DNA of 45,974 nucleotides from Alkaliphilus sp. NP8 (GCA_015978205.1 JADWMM010000037.1:1-45974); one strand, 5' to 3'. Positions 32,360-41,476 are shown, counted from the first letter of the stretch. Numbers and translations: made by a program. Notes: generated by a model not told the origin, from the sequence alone.

Positions 32360-33328
32360 TTAATTTCTTATAACTATATAGATCATATATCCAATATACA
32401 ACAAAGTAAGAACTGAACCTTCTATTTTTGATAAACTTTTTTTACTAATAGCAAATATATAGGTTAATGCTGTTATTCCTAATAAGAAAATAATATCAAA
32501 TAATATTTTAGGTTCTACAGTTAAAGGAGATATAACTGATGATATTCCTAAAACGAATAGTATGTTGAATAAATTTGATCCTATAGCATTCCCTATTGCT
32601 ATTTCCCCTTCTCCTTTACGAGCTGCTATAATTGAAGTAGTTAGTTCTGGTAGAGAAGTTCCTAATGCAACGATTGTAAGTCCTACTAATGTTTCGCTCA
32701 TTCCTAAATCTAAAGCTATTGATGTACTACTATTAACTACAAAATCTGAACCTAAAAGTATTCCACCTAATCCTAAAATACCTAAAACACTAGTTTTATA
32801 TATGTTTATTTCTGTCTTTGAAGTTTTTTCGTCTAAATCACTTTCATCATTAGCTTCTTTAGACATTATGCTCATTTCAACTAAATAATATAGAAAAACT
32901 GCAAATACAGAAAGTATTATTAATCCATCTCCTAATGTTAACATATTAATCTCTCTACTTTGAAATACTATATCATTAGATAAAATATAAAGAACTACTG
33001 TGGCTAGTAGCATAAAAGGAAATTCCTTTACTATAGTACTTTTTCTTATATCTATAGGTTTAATAAAAGCCGCTATCCCTATTACTAAAAGTGTATTAAA
33101 AATATTTGATCCTACTATATTACCTACTGATATTTCACTTGAATTTTGTAATCCTGCATTTATACTAACTGCTGCTTCTGGCGCACTAGTTCCAAATGCA
33201 ACTATTGTTAAACCAATTAAAAGCACTGGAACTCCTAACTTTTTAGCTAAATTTGATGCACCGTCTACAAATAAATCTGCTCCTTTTATAAGTAAAATAA
33301 ATCCAAATAATAATAATATGTAATCCAT
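32360..33328 (-). CDS. CaCA-family cation antiporter, likely Mn-responsive
   Basis: This is an inner-membrane Na+/Ca2+-type exchanger of 322 residues with about ten membrane spans and the internal duplication of the family. Repeat 1 has FGTSAPEAAVSINAG and VGNIVGSNIFNTLLVIGI; repeat 2 has LGTSLPELTTSIIAA and IGNAIGSNLFNILFVLGI. The conserved acidic residues (PEA and PEL) are intact. The leader carries a yybP-ykoY riboswitch, so expression should rise with Mn2+; the transporter may therefore export Mn2+ rather than, or as well as, Ca2+. AGGAGG precedes the ATG. An HD-domain gene follows in the same operon. Confidence 0.93.
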   Translation of the reverse strand: MDYILLLFGFILLIKGADLFVDGASNLAKKLGVPVLLIGLTIVAFGTSAPEAAVSINAGLQNSSEISVGNIVGSNIFNTLLVIGIAAFIKPIDIRKSTIVKEFPFMLLATVVLYILSNDIVFQSREINMLTLGDGLIILSVFAVFLYYLVEMSIMSKEANDESDLDEKTSKTEINIYKTSVLGILGLGGILLGSDFVVNSSTSIALDLGMSETLVGLTIVALGTSLPELTTSIIAARKGEGEIAIGNAIGSNLFNILFVLGISSVISPLTVEPKILFDIIFLLGITALTYIFAISKKSLSKIEGSVLTLLYIGYMIYIVIRN

Positions 33329-33450
33329 ATAAATTCCTCCTATAAGTATAATTAATTTCCTATTTAAGTTAAAAATAAACTTAATTTTTTAAAAATACCG
33401 TTATCACCACCTAACATAGTTTTTGTTATCTTTAATTTTTAATTCAACAT

Positions 33451-33600
33451 AAAAAACGAGGCCTTTAGTTAATGCATAATAAATGCACTAACTAAAAGTC
33501 TCGCTCTTTTAATGTATATAGTATTAAAAGTAAATAGATCCAGGGATATCCCGGGTATGTTGAATCTATTTATTATGCTACTCCCTTTTAGTATTACTAT
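33451..33600 (-). promoter_or_regulatory. yybP-ykoY (Mn2+) riboswitch with terminator
   Basis: On the minus strand the element opens with the class signature AAAGGGAGTAGC (33588-33577). It continues with CATACCCGGG and TCCCTGG internal-loop segments, a helix of AAATAGAT with ATCTATTT, and closes with CTTTTAATACTAT pairing to the 5' end (P1, with a bulge). It is followed by GCGAGACTTTTAG, which forms a long terminator hairpin (33457-33503) ending in six T (33451-33456). It lies about 120 bases ahead of the antiporter gene. Members of this class sense Mn2+ and turn genes on. The rest of the 379-base gap (33329-33707) is plain AT-rich sequence. Confidence 0.85.
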
Positions 33601-33707
33601 ACCTACGATAATACCATATTTAACTTGAAAGTACAACAAATACATAATATAAATTAAAACTTTTTTATTTAAATATAGTTTCAGAATATATGTAATAACA
33701 TTAAAAT

Positions 33708-34631
33708 TTATAATATTATTTTTAATAGTGTAGGTACTGTAATAATTGTACCTAACGTAGTTAAAGACACTATAACAGCAGCATATTCTTTTTCTATATT
33801 AAAACTTTCTGCAAATATAGATGTCATAGCCGAAGCCGGCATTGCAGTCATAATAATTACAGTATTTATAGCTTTTGATGTATCACCTATCAATATTGAT
33901 ATAAAATAAAAAATTGCCGGTATAATTACTAGTTTAGTAATTAATCCATAGTATACTGTCCAATCTTTTAGATAATTTTTTATTTGAGAATTAGAAAGTA
34001 TAACTCCAATAATAATCATAGATAATGGACCTGTAGTATTTCCTATACTTTGTATGCTATTTATTATTGCATTTGGTAATTTTATATTAAATACCATAAT
34101 TATAATACCTATAAAAACAGCTATAAGCGACGGATTAAAAAGAATTTTTTTTATTTCATACTTTATATCTTCTTTGTTCAAATTTCCTTTAAATAGTAAA
34201 ATCCCATATGTCCACACAAGTATTACAAAAAACATATTAAATATTGACCCGTATATAACTCCTTCTGATCCATATATAGCATTTAATATAGGAAAACCAA
34301 TATAGCCTGTATTAGGAAATATATTAGCAAAATGTATTATCATTTTTTTATTTCCTTTTATAGGAAGTACTAGTATAACTGAAACAACTATAATTATTAT
34401 ATAAGCTACAAAACTATAGTAAAATGTTTTTATAACATTATTTTTAATAGTATCATTATAAGTAAAAATAAAAGAAGAAACTATCATAAACGGTAATGCT
34501 ATCTGAATAAGAATATTGGTTAAACTCTTATTTATTTCAGAAGTGATAATTTTTTTCTTACTTGCATAAACTCCTACTAAAATCATAATAAATAAAGATA
34601 AAACACTTTCTATAATAGTAAACATCTCCAC
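33708..34631 (-). CDS. AEC-family transporter (auxin efflux carrier type)
   Basis: This 307-residue membrane protein has about ten spans in two five-helix halves, the layout of the AEC/bile-acid symporter superfamily. Matches include SLFIMILVGVYASKKKIIT near the N-terminus, ANIFPNTGYIGFPILNAIYG in the middle, and MTAMPASAMTSIFAESF toward the end. Bacterial members export or import organic acids such as malate or amino-acid derivatives; the substrate here is unknown. It starts with GTG at 34631, six or seven bases after AAGGTGG. It is monocistronic. Confidence 0.9.
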   Translation of the reverse strand: MEMFTIIESVLSLFIMILVGVYASKKKIITSEINKSLTNILIQIALPFMIVSSFIFTYNDTIKNNVIKTFYYSFVAYIIIIVVSVILVLPIKGNKKMIIHFANIFPNTGYIGFPILNAIYGSEGVIYGSIFNMFFVILVWTYGILLFKGNLNKEDIKYEIKKILFNPSLIAVFIGIIIMVFNIKLPNAIINSIQSIGNTTGPLSMIIIGVILSNSQIKNYLKDWTVYYGLITKLVIIPAIFYFISILIGDTSKAINTVIIMTAMPASAMTSIFAESFNIEKEYAAVIVSLTTLGTIITVPTLLKIIL

Positions 34632-34711
34632 CCAATACCACCTTCTTACTTTCCATGTTATTTATATTATTCATAAAGTATTTAAATGTATCAACAATCT
34701 TGTTTTTTGTA

Positions 34712-34771
34712 AAAAAATACAACTGATCAATCAGTCGCATTTTTATTATCTACTTGGCTGTTGTATTTTTT
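34712..34771 (-). terminator. Terminator after the coiled-coil gene
   Basis: AAAAAATACAAC (34712-34723) pairs with GTTGTATTTTTT (34760-34771) around a 36-base loop, with T tracts at both outer ends. It lies 21 bases beyond the stop of the coiled-coil gene. Confidence 0.6.
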
Positions 34772-34791
34772 GCTATTTAGTTTATTTTAAA

Positions 34792-35154
34792 TTAAACCGC
34801 TCGCCTTTGTAACGTTCTAATAGCCACCTCATGTTCTCCTAATATCTGATAAATAGATTTGTTATCTTCAATCAAACAATCAAGCTTTTGGTTTGCTTCT
34901 GTTTTAAATTCAATTAAGTCTGCTGTTCGATCTGATATTTCACTAAGCTTTTCTTTAATTTCAATTTGTCCTTCTTCTACTGAGCTTAGCCTATTTTCTA
35001 AAGCTTTTTGTCCTTCTTCTAAAGAAGCCTGTTTTTCCTCTAAAGAATCTAGTCTTTGCTCTACAGAATCTAATCTTGTTTCTATAGAATCTAATCTTAT
35101 TCCTATAGAATCTAGTTTTTGCAAAACTAAGCTTTGGAATTCTTCATTTGTCAT
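34792..35154 (-). CDS. Small coiled-coil protein, function unknown
   Basis: This soluble protein has 120 residues and is nearly all coiled coil. From residue 13 to about 80 it has seven-residue units with a repeated LDSIxxR/LDSVEQR/LDSLEEK pattern, giving hydrophobic residues at regular a/d positions and Glu/Arg at the flanks. Ser replaces some core positions. No membrane segment, signal peptide or catalytic motif is present. Similar short tandem-heptad proteins are common in Bacillota genomes and phages, often without known role. The ATG has GGAGGG six bases upstream, and a very good promoter lies at 35225-35253. It is an isolated gene. Confidence 0.75.
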   Translation of the reverse strand: MTNEEFQSLVLQKLDSIGIRLDSIETRLDSVEQRLDSLEEKQASLEEGQKALENRLSSVEEGQIEIKEKLSEISDRTADLIEFKTEANQKLDCLIEDNKSIYQILGEHEVAIRTLQRRAV

Positions 35155-35224
35155 CTAGTTCCCTCCTTTTTCTCTAAAGTTTCCTTAGATGATGTATGGT
35201 ATTTTCTTCGTAGTCTCTATGTAT

Positions 35225-35253
35225 ATTATATTGTTTAATTCTATAGATAACAA
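35225..35253 (-). promoter_or_regulatory. Sigma-A promoter of the coiled-coil gene
   Basis: On the minus strand TTGTTA (35248-35253), a 17-base spacer and TATAAT (35225-35230) lie about 70 bases ahead of the ATG. The spacing and -10 are ideal. The rest of the 365-base gap 35155-35519 is AT-rich with a possible plus-strand extended -10 (TGGTAAAAT at 35473-35481) for the aminopeptidase. Confidence 0.65.
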
Positions 35254-35519
35254 GATGTAATTTTATCATTTTTAATTTCTTTAATTATTTATCCATTAAA
35301 CTCTTCCCTATATTATAGTACTCTTTCCTTATATTTTAATATACTAAACTGCCACCTATCGACTAGCACATATGAGTAATATTTTGATTCTTGTATTTAT
35401 ATTAAAAAAATAAAACAAGGTTATAATATTTACTTAATATATTCTATATATAAAGTTAAATTTTCAAAATTGTGGTAAAATATAATTAATACATAAAATT
35501 ATTATACAAGGAGGATCTT

Positions 35520-36752
35520 ATGACAAATTTTGAAAAAAATCTTGAAAAATATGCTGAACTGGCTATTAAAGTAGGGATTAATTTAAAAGAAAAAGAAGGA
35601 CTATTAATTATAGGAAATGCTGAAACTTTGCCTCTTGCTAGACACATTGTTAAAAAAGCCTATGAAACAGGTGCAAAACATGTAGACTTTCAACTAGCTG
35701 ACGATGAAATGAGTTTAATTAGATTTGAACATGGAAAAGAGTATGTTTTTGAAAATTATCCACAATGGAAAGTAAATCAATTAGAAGCTATGTATAAAGA
35801 TAACTATCATCACCTGTTTATTTCTGCACCAAATCCAGAGTTGCTAAAAAACATAGATGGAGAACTAGTTGCTAAAAGCCAAAAAACAGCCTCTAAATCA
35901 ATGGCTTCTATTATGCACTATAGAATGACAGGTTTTACAAAATGGTGCATTATTGCTATGCCTTCAGTAGCATGGGCAAAGAGTGTGTTCCCAGACTTAA
36001 ATGAAGAAACTGCAATAGATAAATTATGGGAAAAAGTATTTGCAGCAACACGGGTTGATACAGATGATCCAGTAAAAGCATGGATAGAACATGATAAAAA
36101 TTTAAAGAAATATAGAGATTTTTTAAACAGAAAGCAATTTGAAAAACTATTATTAAAAGGGCCTGGTACAGATTTAGAAGTATACCTTGCAGACGATCAT
36201 TTCTGGATGGGAGGATCTAAAGAAAGTGAGGCTGGACCTCCATTTATAGCAAATATACCTACTGAAGAAGTATTTACAACGCCTCATGCTTTAAAAGTTA
36301 ACGGTACTTTAAAAGCTACTAAACCACTTAGTTTAAATGGAAAAATTGTAGATGATTTTGGATTTACTTTTAAAGATGGAAAAGTAGTTGATTTCTATGC
36401 AGAAAAAGGCTATGATGTTTTACAAAAACTAATGGAAAATGATGAAGGTGCTAAGTATTTAGGGGAGGTAGCTTTAGTTCAAGATGATTCTCCTATTTCA
36501 AATACAAACATACTTTTTAATAATACACTATTTGATGAAAATGCTTCAGTTCACTTTGCTCTTGGTAGAGCATATGCTTATGCAATGCAAAATGGGTCTG
36601 AACTAAGTGAAGAAGAACTAAAAGCAAAAGGTGCAAACTTTAGTCTAATTCATACTGACTTTATGGTAGGCGGCCCAGAGCTTAATATTACTGCTTATGA
36701 AAAAGATGGTACTGAAGTAGAACTATTTAGAAATGGTAATTGGGTGTTTTAA
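35520..36752 (+). CDS. M29-family aminopeptidase (AmpS type)
   Basis: This is a cytoplasmic metallo-aminopeptidase of 410 residues that releases N-terminal amino acids from peptides. The metal ligands of the M29 family appear in order: a Glu in PTEEVFTTPHALKVNGT (about 250), a Glu in YLGEVALVQDDSPIS (about 315), His and Tyr in ASVHFALGRAYAYAMQ, and His and Asp in LIHTDFMVGG near the C-terminus. The N-terminal domain carries GVNL-type EKYAELAIKVGINLKEKEGLLI. AGGAGG lies eight bases before the ATG. It is monocistronic with its own terminator. Confidence 0.96.
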   Translation: MTNFEKNLEKYAELAIKVGINLKEKEGLLIIGNAETLPLARHIVKKAYETGAKHVDFQLADDEMSLIRFEHGKEYVFENYPQWKVNQLEAMYKDNYHHLFISAPNPELLKNIDGELVAKSQKTASKSMASIMHYRMTGFTKWCIIAMPSVAWAKSVFPDLNEETAIDKLWEKVFAATRVDTDDPVKAWIEHDKNLKKYRDFLNRKQFEKLLLKGPGTDLEVYLADDHFWMGGSKESEAGPPFIANIPTEEVFTTPHALKVNGTLKATKPLSLNGKIVDDFGFTFKDGKVVDFYAEKGYDVLQKLMENDEGAKYLGEVALVQDDSPISNTNILFNNTLFDENASVHFALGRAYAYAMQNGSELSEEELKAKGANFSLIHTDFMVGGPELNITAYEKDGTEVELFRNGNWVF

Positions 36753-36765
36753 TTAAAAATATAAT

Positions 36766-36808
36766 CGACTACATTTACAGTTATCTTATTACTCTGTAAA
36801 TGTAGTCG
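36766..36808 (+). terminator. Terminator after the aminopeptidase gene
   Basis: A 15-bp perfect stem (36766-36780 with 36794-36808, CGACTACATTTACAG and its complement) with a 13-base loop lies 14 bases past the stop. The following TAAATAATTTTT is T-poor at first, so termination may be modest. Confidence 0.7.
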
Positions 36809-36865
36809 CTAAATAATTTTTATTAAGTCTTTAGTTCTGTTATGTATACTATTATCTAATTAGTA

Positions 36866-37372
36866 TTAATCTTGTTTTAAACTAGGTAACTCCCTAACAA
36901 CTTCATAAAAATCTTTATAGTTTCCTCTATAGTCTATATTTATATTTTCCTTATCTTTATTTATTGCATAATCCTCTATAAGATATGTTTTGATTCCTAT
37001 TTTACTAGCTATCATATCTTCTCCTACATCATTTCCAACCATTAAACAGCTTGAAGCATCTTCTTCAATACTTTCTAAAACTTCTTCATAAAATTTCAGT
37101 TGTGGTTTACAGTAATGCATTTTTTCAAAGCTTGTAATAAATGTGAAATCTTCGACATTAAGTCCTGCCCACTCTATTCTATGTAAAACAGCTTTTTCAG
37201 GAAAAAGTGGATTTGTTGCAACAACTAACTTATACCCCTTTTCTTTAAGTAAGCTTACAGATTGTATAATGTATTTATTTTGATTTGTTACACTTTTAAT
37301 AGTATTAAAATCCTTTTCATAAAAATCCTTTAAAATAGGGCCTATTACTTCTGCTTCATAATCTACTAATCT
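36866..37372 (-). pseudogene. 5'-truncated HAD-family hydrolase remnant
   Basis: The open frame from 37372 to 36866 reads as the C-terminal two-thirds of a HAD phosphatase: LKEKGYKLVVATNPLFP (motif II region), HYCKPQLKFYEEVL (motif III Lys) and CLMVGNDVGEDMIASKIGI (motif IV acidic pair). The N-terminal part with the nucleophile Asp-x-Asp motif is absent. A TAA stop at 37375-37373 interrupts the frame just upstream, and no start with a ribosome site is present; the internal ATG at 37120 would give only an 84-residue fragment. About 70-80 residues are missing compared with relatives. The product cannot be catalytic, so this is a decaying gene. Confidence 0.8.
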
Positions 37373-37474
37373 TTAGTATATCAAAATAATATGGTGCATA
37401 AAAGAAATACAAAAATCTAATTTTAAATCCTTCTTTTGATGTTCTTTTAGTATTGTGTTTTATATTCATTATAT

Positions 37475-37523
37475 AACTAAGCCCCTACCTTTTATAAAAA
37501 GTAGGGACTTAAATTGCTTAGTT
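37475..37523. terminator. Nested inverted repeat after the glycosyltransferase gene
   Basis: AACTAAGC (37475-37482) pairs with GCTTAGTT (37516-37523), and inside it CCCTAC (37483-37488) with GTAGGG (37501-37506) is extended by TTTT/AAAA. It lies 20 bases past the glycosyltransferase stop. It lacks a strong T tract on the minus strand, so it is only a probable terminator. Confidence 0.5.
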
Positions 37524-37542
37524 TATAACATCTGATTTACTT

Positions 37543-38895
37543 CTACTCATAATACAGTACTTTTGTTAAGTTTTCTACCTTATATCCTTCATATAAAAGT
37601 CTATATATAAACTCAAAATCTTCTTGCCCTTTATTTGTTCTGCGTAATCCCATAGTTTCGTCAATAATACAACTTTTCATCATTATTGTATTAATATTTA
37701 CACAGTGAGTTTTATTAGTTATATATCCATGCCTAATACCATATCCGAATTTAATTTTAAGAGAATTTCCACTAAAGTTTGTACCAACTACACTATATTT
37801 AGGATTCTTTTTCAAAAAATTTACTTGATTTCTAATTTTACTAGTTGCACTTTTACCATTATATCCATGAAAAACAATATATTCTCCTCTTGCTAAATAA
37901 GCACCTATATTATATACCCAAGGATACCCTACTGAAGCTGGCAATTTAAAATAAATTATATTTTTAATGTTTACCATTTTATGAAATTTCTTATATCTGC
38001 TATACCAGTTCTCTATAATTGATTTTGTATTGTGTTTAGAGCTATCATCTACAATAATGAGTTCAATATTTGAATAATCTTGAGTTAATATAGACTTTAA
38101 TACATTTAATGTTTTTAAAGAATTATATTTTATAGGTAATATTACAGATACCCTACCTTTTATTTTAGCTCTTTGCTTTTTTCTCTCTAATTTTTTTTCC
38201 TTATATTCTGGTTTTCTCCGTTCTGAATGAATCCTTACATTAAAAAGCACTTCATTTATGTTATCTAATATATAGTTTTGTCTTACTATATCACCTACAA
38301 AAATAATATCATTTGCCACACCTGGAATCTTTCTGCATCCTATTAAAGTTTCTATTATATTTGCTCTAAATAGAAGTGTTCCAAATGACACACAGTGTTT
38401 TACAGGTTTATTTTTGTAATTTTCCTCTATTTCTTTTATATCGTAGCTAAGCCATGATGCAGGCCAAAGTATTTTATCCTTAGTATCATAAAAGGTTTGA
38501 AATCTAGTTCCCACAGCTGAAACCTTTGGATTTTGTATTAAATGATTTACTTGCTTTTCAATTTTTTCTGGATGACTAATATCGTCAGAATCATGTATAA
38601 CTATATATTCACCTCTCGCAAGTTGAAAACCAATATTTAATGCCCAAGCAGAACTACAATTTATTGGCAATTTAAAATATATAAATTTTTCGAATTTATT
38701 TTCATTTATTTCTTTCCATTTATTTACAATTGTCTCAGTATTATCTGTTGAAGCATCATCTATGATAACAATTTCTATATGAGAATATGTTTGATTTTTT
38801 AATCCATCTAACGTTTCGCAGATATATTTGCCATAGTTATAAGTGGATATCACTACACTAACAAGACCTTCTTGTTTATTATTATTTTTGACCAT
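37543..38895 (-). CDS. Tandem GT2 glycosyltransferase, second active site degenerate
   Basis: This cytoplasmic glycosyltransferase has two GT-A domains fused in one chain of 450 residues. Domain 1 (about 10-225) has VSVVISTYNYGKYICETLDG, IDDASTDNT and the metal-binding HDSDD (101-105). Domain 2 (about 248-450) has VSVILPIKYNSLKTL, VDDSSKHNT and, at the equivalent place, HGYNG (343-347), so its Asp-x-Asp motif is lost. The two halves align over LARGEYIV and NP-K-S-VGT segments, showing internal duplication. The start is ATG at 38895 after AGGTGGT; an earlier ATG has no ribosome site. It likely acts with the DegT aminotransferase upstream in making a surface glycan. The sugar donor is unknown. 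Confidence 0.88.
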   Translation of the reverse strand: MVKNNNKQEGLVSVVISTYNYGKYICETLDGLKNQTYSHIEIVIIDDASTDNTETIVNKWKEINENKFEKFIYFKLPINCSSAWALNIGFQLARGEYIVIHDSDDISHPEKIEKQVNHLIQNPKVSAVGTRFQTFYDTKDKILWPASWLSYDIKEIEENYKNKPVKHCVSFGTLLFRANIIETLIGCRKIPGVANDIIFVGDIVRQNYILDNINEVLFNVRIHSERRKPEYKEKKLERKKQRAKIKGRVSVILPIKYNSLKTLNVLKSILTQDYSNIELIIVDDSSKHNTKSIIENWYSRYKKFHKMVNIKNIIYFKLPASVGYPWVYNIGAYLARGEYIVFHGYNGKSATSKIRNQVNFLKKNPKYSVVGTNFSGNSLKIKFGYGIRHGYITNKTHCVNINTIMMKSCIIDETMGLRRTNKGQEDFEFIYRLLYEGYKVENLTKVLYYE

Positions 38896-38956
38896 CTTTT
38901 CACCACCTATCATTACTAAATTTGTTTATTATTATTTTATAATTTACATATCTAAT

Positions 38957-40069
38957 TTAAATTTTGTTAATTGCTTCATTAAGTTTTTTAACTACATAGT
39001 CTATATCAGCTTTATTTAACTTATTATGAAATGGTAGCGCTATAGTTGACTTCCCTACTTTTTCTGTTATTGGGAAATCTCCTTCTTTAAAACCAAACAT
39101 ATTTCTCATATATGGCTGAAGATGTATAGGTGTAAAATATGGTTTACAAGCAATACCACTTTCAGTTAAATAGTCAATTATTTTATTTCTATCAATATTA
39201 TCTTCAAGTCTTATAACATAAACGAACCAACTCATATTTGTAACTTTTGAATCTACATAAGGTAGAATAACACCCTTAATATCTTTCAATTTTTCATTAT
39301 ATATCTGTGCTATTTTATCTCTTTTAGCTATTATTTCTTTTAATCTTTCCATTTGTATAATACCTACTGCTGCATTAATCTCGCTCATTCTATAGTTATA
39401 TCCTAATCTTTCATGATAAAGCCATAAACCTGTAGTAGCTCTTCCCTGACTTCTCATACTTCTACACAATTCTGCTATATTATCATTATTAGTTATAATC
39501 ATGCCACCTTCTCCTGTAGTAATCTGTTTATTTGGATAAAATGCAAACACTCCTGCATCTGCTAAAGTTCCAGATTTTATACCTTTATATTCAGATCCAA
39601 TGGCTTCACAAGAATCTTCAATAACCTTTAGGTTATATTTTTTAGCTAATTTCATAATTTCTGTCATATTATTTGGGTGTCCAAAGACATCTACAGGTAG
39701 AATAACCTTTGTTCTATCAGTAATTTTTTCTTCTATTTTATTTATATCTATATTTAATGTCTCTTCATCTATATCAACAAATACAGGCTTTGCTCTTTCA
39801 AATAATATGCAATTAGTAGAAGCAACAAAACTAAATGGTGTAGTTATTACTTCGTCTCCATCCTTAATATCTAATGATCTAATGAGCAAATGTAACGCAC
39901 TTGTTCCACTATTTACTCCTATTGCATGCTTAACATTAAAATATTTTGTAAATTTATTCTCAAATTCCTCTATTTTAGGACCTATACTTAGAATTCCAGA
40001 TTCTAATACTTCCTTAACTAAATTTATTTCTTTATCAGTAATATCTGGTGCACCTAAATTCACTTTCAT
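38957..40069 (-). CDS. DegT/DnrJ/EryC1-family sugar aminotransferase
   Basis: This PLP-dependent aminotransferase normally converts a nucleotide-linked keto sugar to an amino sugar. It has GVNSGTSALHLLIRSLDI, DEVITTPFSFVAS, VEDSCEAIGS-type EDSCEAIGSEYKG, and the catalytic Lys181 in AFYPNKQITTGEGG. The C-terminal RLGYNYRMSEINAAVGI is also typical. Its 370 residues are the usual length. AGGGGAG precedes the ATG. The partner dehydratase that would make the keto sugar is not in the window. It is divergent from the PLP-decarboxylase operon and 61 bases upstream of the glycosyltransferase gene. Confidence 0.93.
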   Translation of the reverse strand: MKVNLGAPDITDKEINLVKEVLESGILSIGPKIEEFENKFTKYFNVKHAIGVNSGTSALHLLIRSLDIKDGDEVITTPFSFVASTNCILFERAKPVFVDIDEETLNIDINKIEEKITDRTKVILPVDVFGHPNNMTEIMKLAKKYNLKVIEDSCEAIGSEYKGIKSGTLADAGVFAFYPNKQITTGEGGMIITNNDNIAELCRSMRSQGRATTGLWLYHERLGYNYRMSEINAAVGIIQMERLKEIIAKRDKIAQIYNEKLKDIKGVILPYVDSKVTNMSWFVYVIRLEDNIDRNKIIDYLTESGIACKPYFTPIHLQPYMRNMFGFKEGDFPITEKVGKSTIALPFHNKLNKADIDYVVKKLNEAINKI

Positions 40070-40161
40070 ATTATCTCCCCTTAATATTTTGTTCTATAAT
40101 TACTTACTGTCTATCACCTAAAGTTACATTCTTTATTTATATTATGTTTATATTGCTATAC

Positions 40162-40210
40162 TTGCTACTAAGGTATCTATGTCAACACTACTTTTATACT
40201 AAAGTAGCAA
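40162..40210. promoter_or_regulatory. Competing inverted repeats in the divergent DegT/decarboxylase gap
   Basis: AAAGTAGCAA (40201-40210) can pair in two exclusive ways: AAAGTAG with CTACTTT (40188-40194), or GTAGCAA with TTGCTAC (40162-40168). The layout could be an operator or a switching leader ahead of the decarboxylase-fold gene. Confidence 0.3.
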
Positions 40211-40281
40211 TGAATATGTTCTATTCATACAATGAAATAGGTAAATATATTTAAATTTTTAATAATTAAAGGAGAGTTAAT

Positions 40282-41460
40282 ATGAAAAATATTAATACTT
40301 TACAGACTCCATGTTATTTACTTGATATAAATGAACTTGATTATAACCTAAATGGAATTAAAGCTGCATTTATAAACCACTGGAGTAGCAACTTATGCAT
40401 TGGATATTCAGTTAAAACTAATCATCTTAAATGGATTCTTGAATATATGAATAATCAAGGCATATATTCGGAAGTAGTATCTAAAGATGAATACAAATAT
40501 TCAGAGCTTATTGGTTTTTCCCCTTCTAACATTATTTTTAACGGACCATATAAAGATAAAAATATTTTACAATATGCAATTTCAAATGGAAGTATTGTAA
40601 ATATAGATTCATTTTCAGAGATTTATGCCTTAAAAGATATTTCAAACAAAGAATCAATAAAAATAGGGCTTAGAGTTAATTTTAACTTAGAAAATGATTG
40701 TCCTAATGAAACTGCTATGGGAGATAAACCTAGTAGATTTGGCTTTTGTGTAGAGAATGGTGAATTTGAAAGAGCTTTAAATATGTGTAGTAATTTTAAT
40801 ATAAAAGTAATAGGATTGCACATGCATCAAAGTACTAAAACTCGTAGTAATAAAGTATTTAAAGCTTTAGCCCAGAAGGCTGCACAATGTATTAATATAT
40901 ATAATTTAAAAGAAAATCTCAAATATATTGATATAGGTGGAGGCTTCTTTGGTGGACGAAATGTTACTAACAAACCTACCTTTGATGATTACGCATATAC
41001 AATATGTAAAGAATTATCTAAGGTAGTTTCCCCTCAAAATACACTATTAATAATTGAACCAGGAGCTTCTGTTATTGCTACACCCATAAGCTATATAACT
41101 AAGGTTATAGATATAAAAAATGTAAGAGGAAATAGGATAATAACTGTTGATGGATCTAAGTTACATATAGATCCTCTTTTTAGAAAACCTAAACCTTCTT
41201 ACAAAATATACTCTAATGGTCCATTATGTGAAGAAACACAAACTATATGTGGAAGTACTTGTATGGAAGATGACAGACTCTTGTATATTGATAATGCAGA
41301 AAAATTAGAAATAGGAGATATTATCGAAATAAAAAAATGTGGTTCATACACTATGTCATATAACTCATGCTTTATTAATCTTCCTCCAGCAGTATATATA
41401 AAGCAAAATGAAGATTATAAAATAGTAAGAAATAAATGGAACCCTAAAAATATTTTGTAA
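40282..41460 (+). CDS. PLP fold-III decarboxylase (LysA/ornithine decarboxylase-like)
   Basis: This is a fold-type III PLP enzyme of 392 residues in the diaminopimelate/ornithine decarboxylase family. The PLP lysine is Lys45 in IGYSVKTNHLKWIL. The barrel continues with GLRVNFNLENDCPNE, GLHMHQSTKTRSN, IDIGGGFFGGR and the phosphate-binding EPGASVIATPI. The C-terminal part holds CGSTCMEDDRLL, matching the active-site Cys-containing loop. It is not obviously a housekeeping LysA because it is followed directly by ATP-grasp and GNAT genes. It may decarboxylate or handle an amino-acid precursor in a secondary or surface-glycan pathway. AAAGGAGAG precedes the ATG. Confidence 0.88.
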   Translation: MKNINTLQTPCYLLDINELDYNLNGIKAAFINHWSSNLCIGYSVKTNHLKWILEYMNNQGIYSEVVSKDEYKYSELIGFSPSNIIFNGPYKDKNILQYAISNGSIVNIDSFSEIYALKDISNKESIKIGLRVNFNLENDCPNETAMGDKPSRFGFCVENGEFERALNMCSNFNIKVIGLHMHQSTKTRSNKVFKALAQKAAQCINIYNLKENLKYIDIGGGFFGGRNVTNKPTFDDYAYTICKELSKVVSPQNTLLIIEPGASVIATPISYITKVIDIKNVRGNRIITVDGSKLHIDPLFRKPKPSYKIYSNGPLCEETQTICGSTCMEDDRLLYIDNAEKLEIGDIIEIKKCGSYTMSYNSCFINLPPAVYIKQNEDYKIVRNKWNPKNIL

Positions 41461-41476
41461 GAAAGGAGGAAAAAAG

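Noticed and set aside
37376..37480. Short frame upstream of the HAD remnant reading FFYAPYYFDILK as its missing N-terminus
   Set aside because: It has no Asp-x-Asp motif and no clear likeness to HAD N-termini; it may be chance coding.
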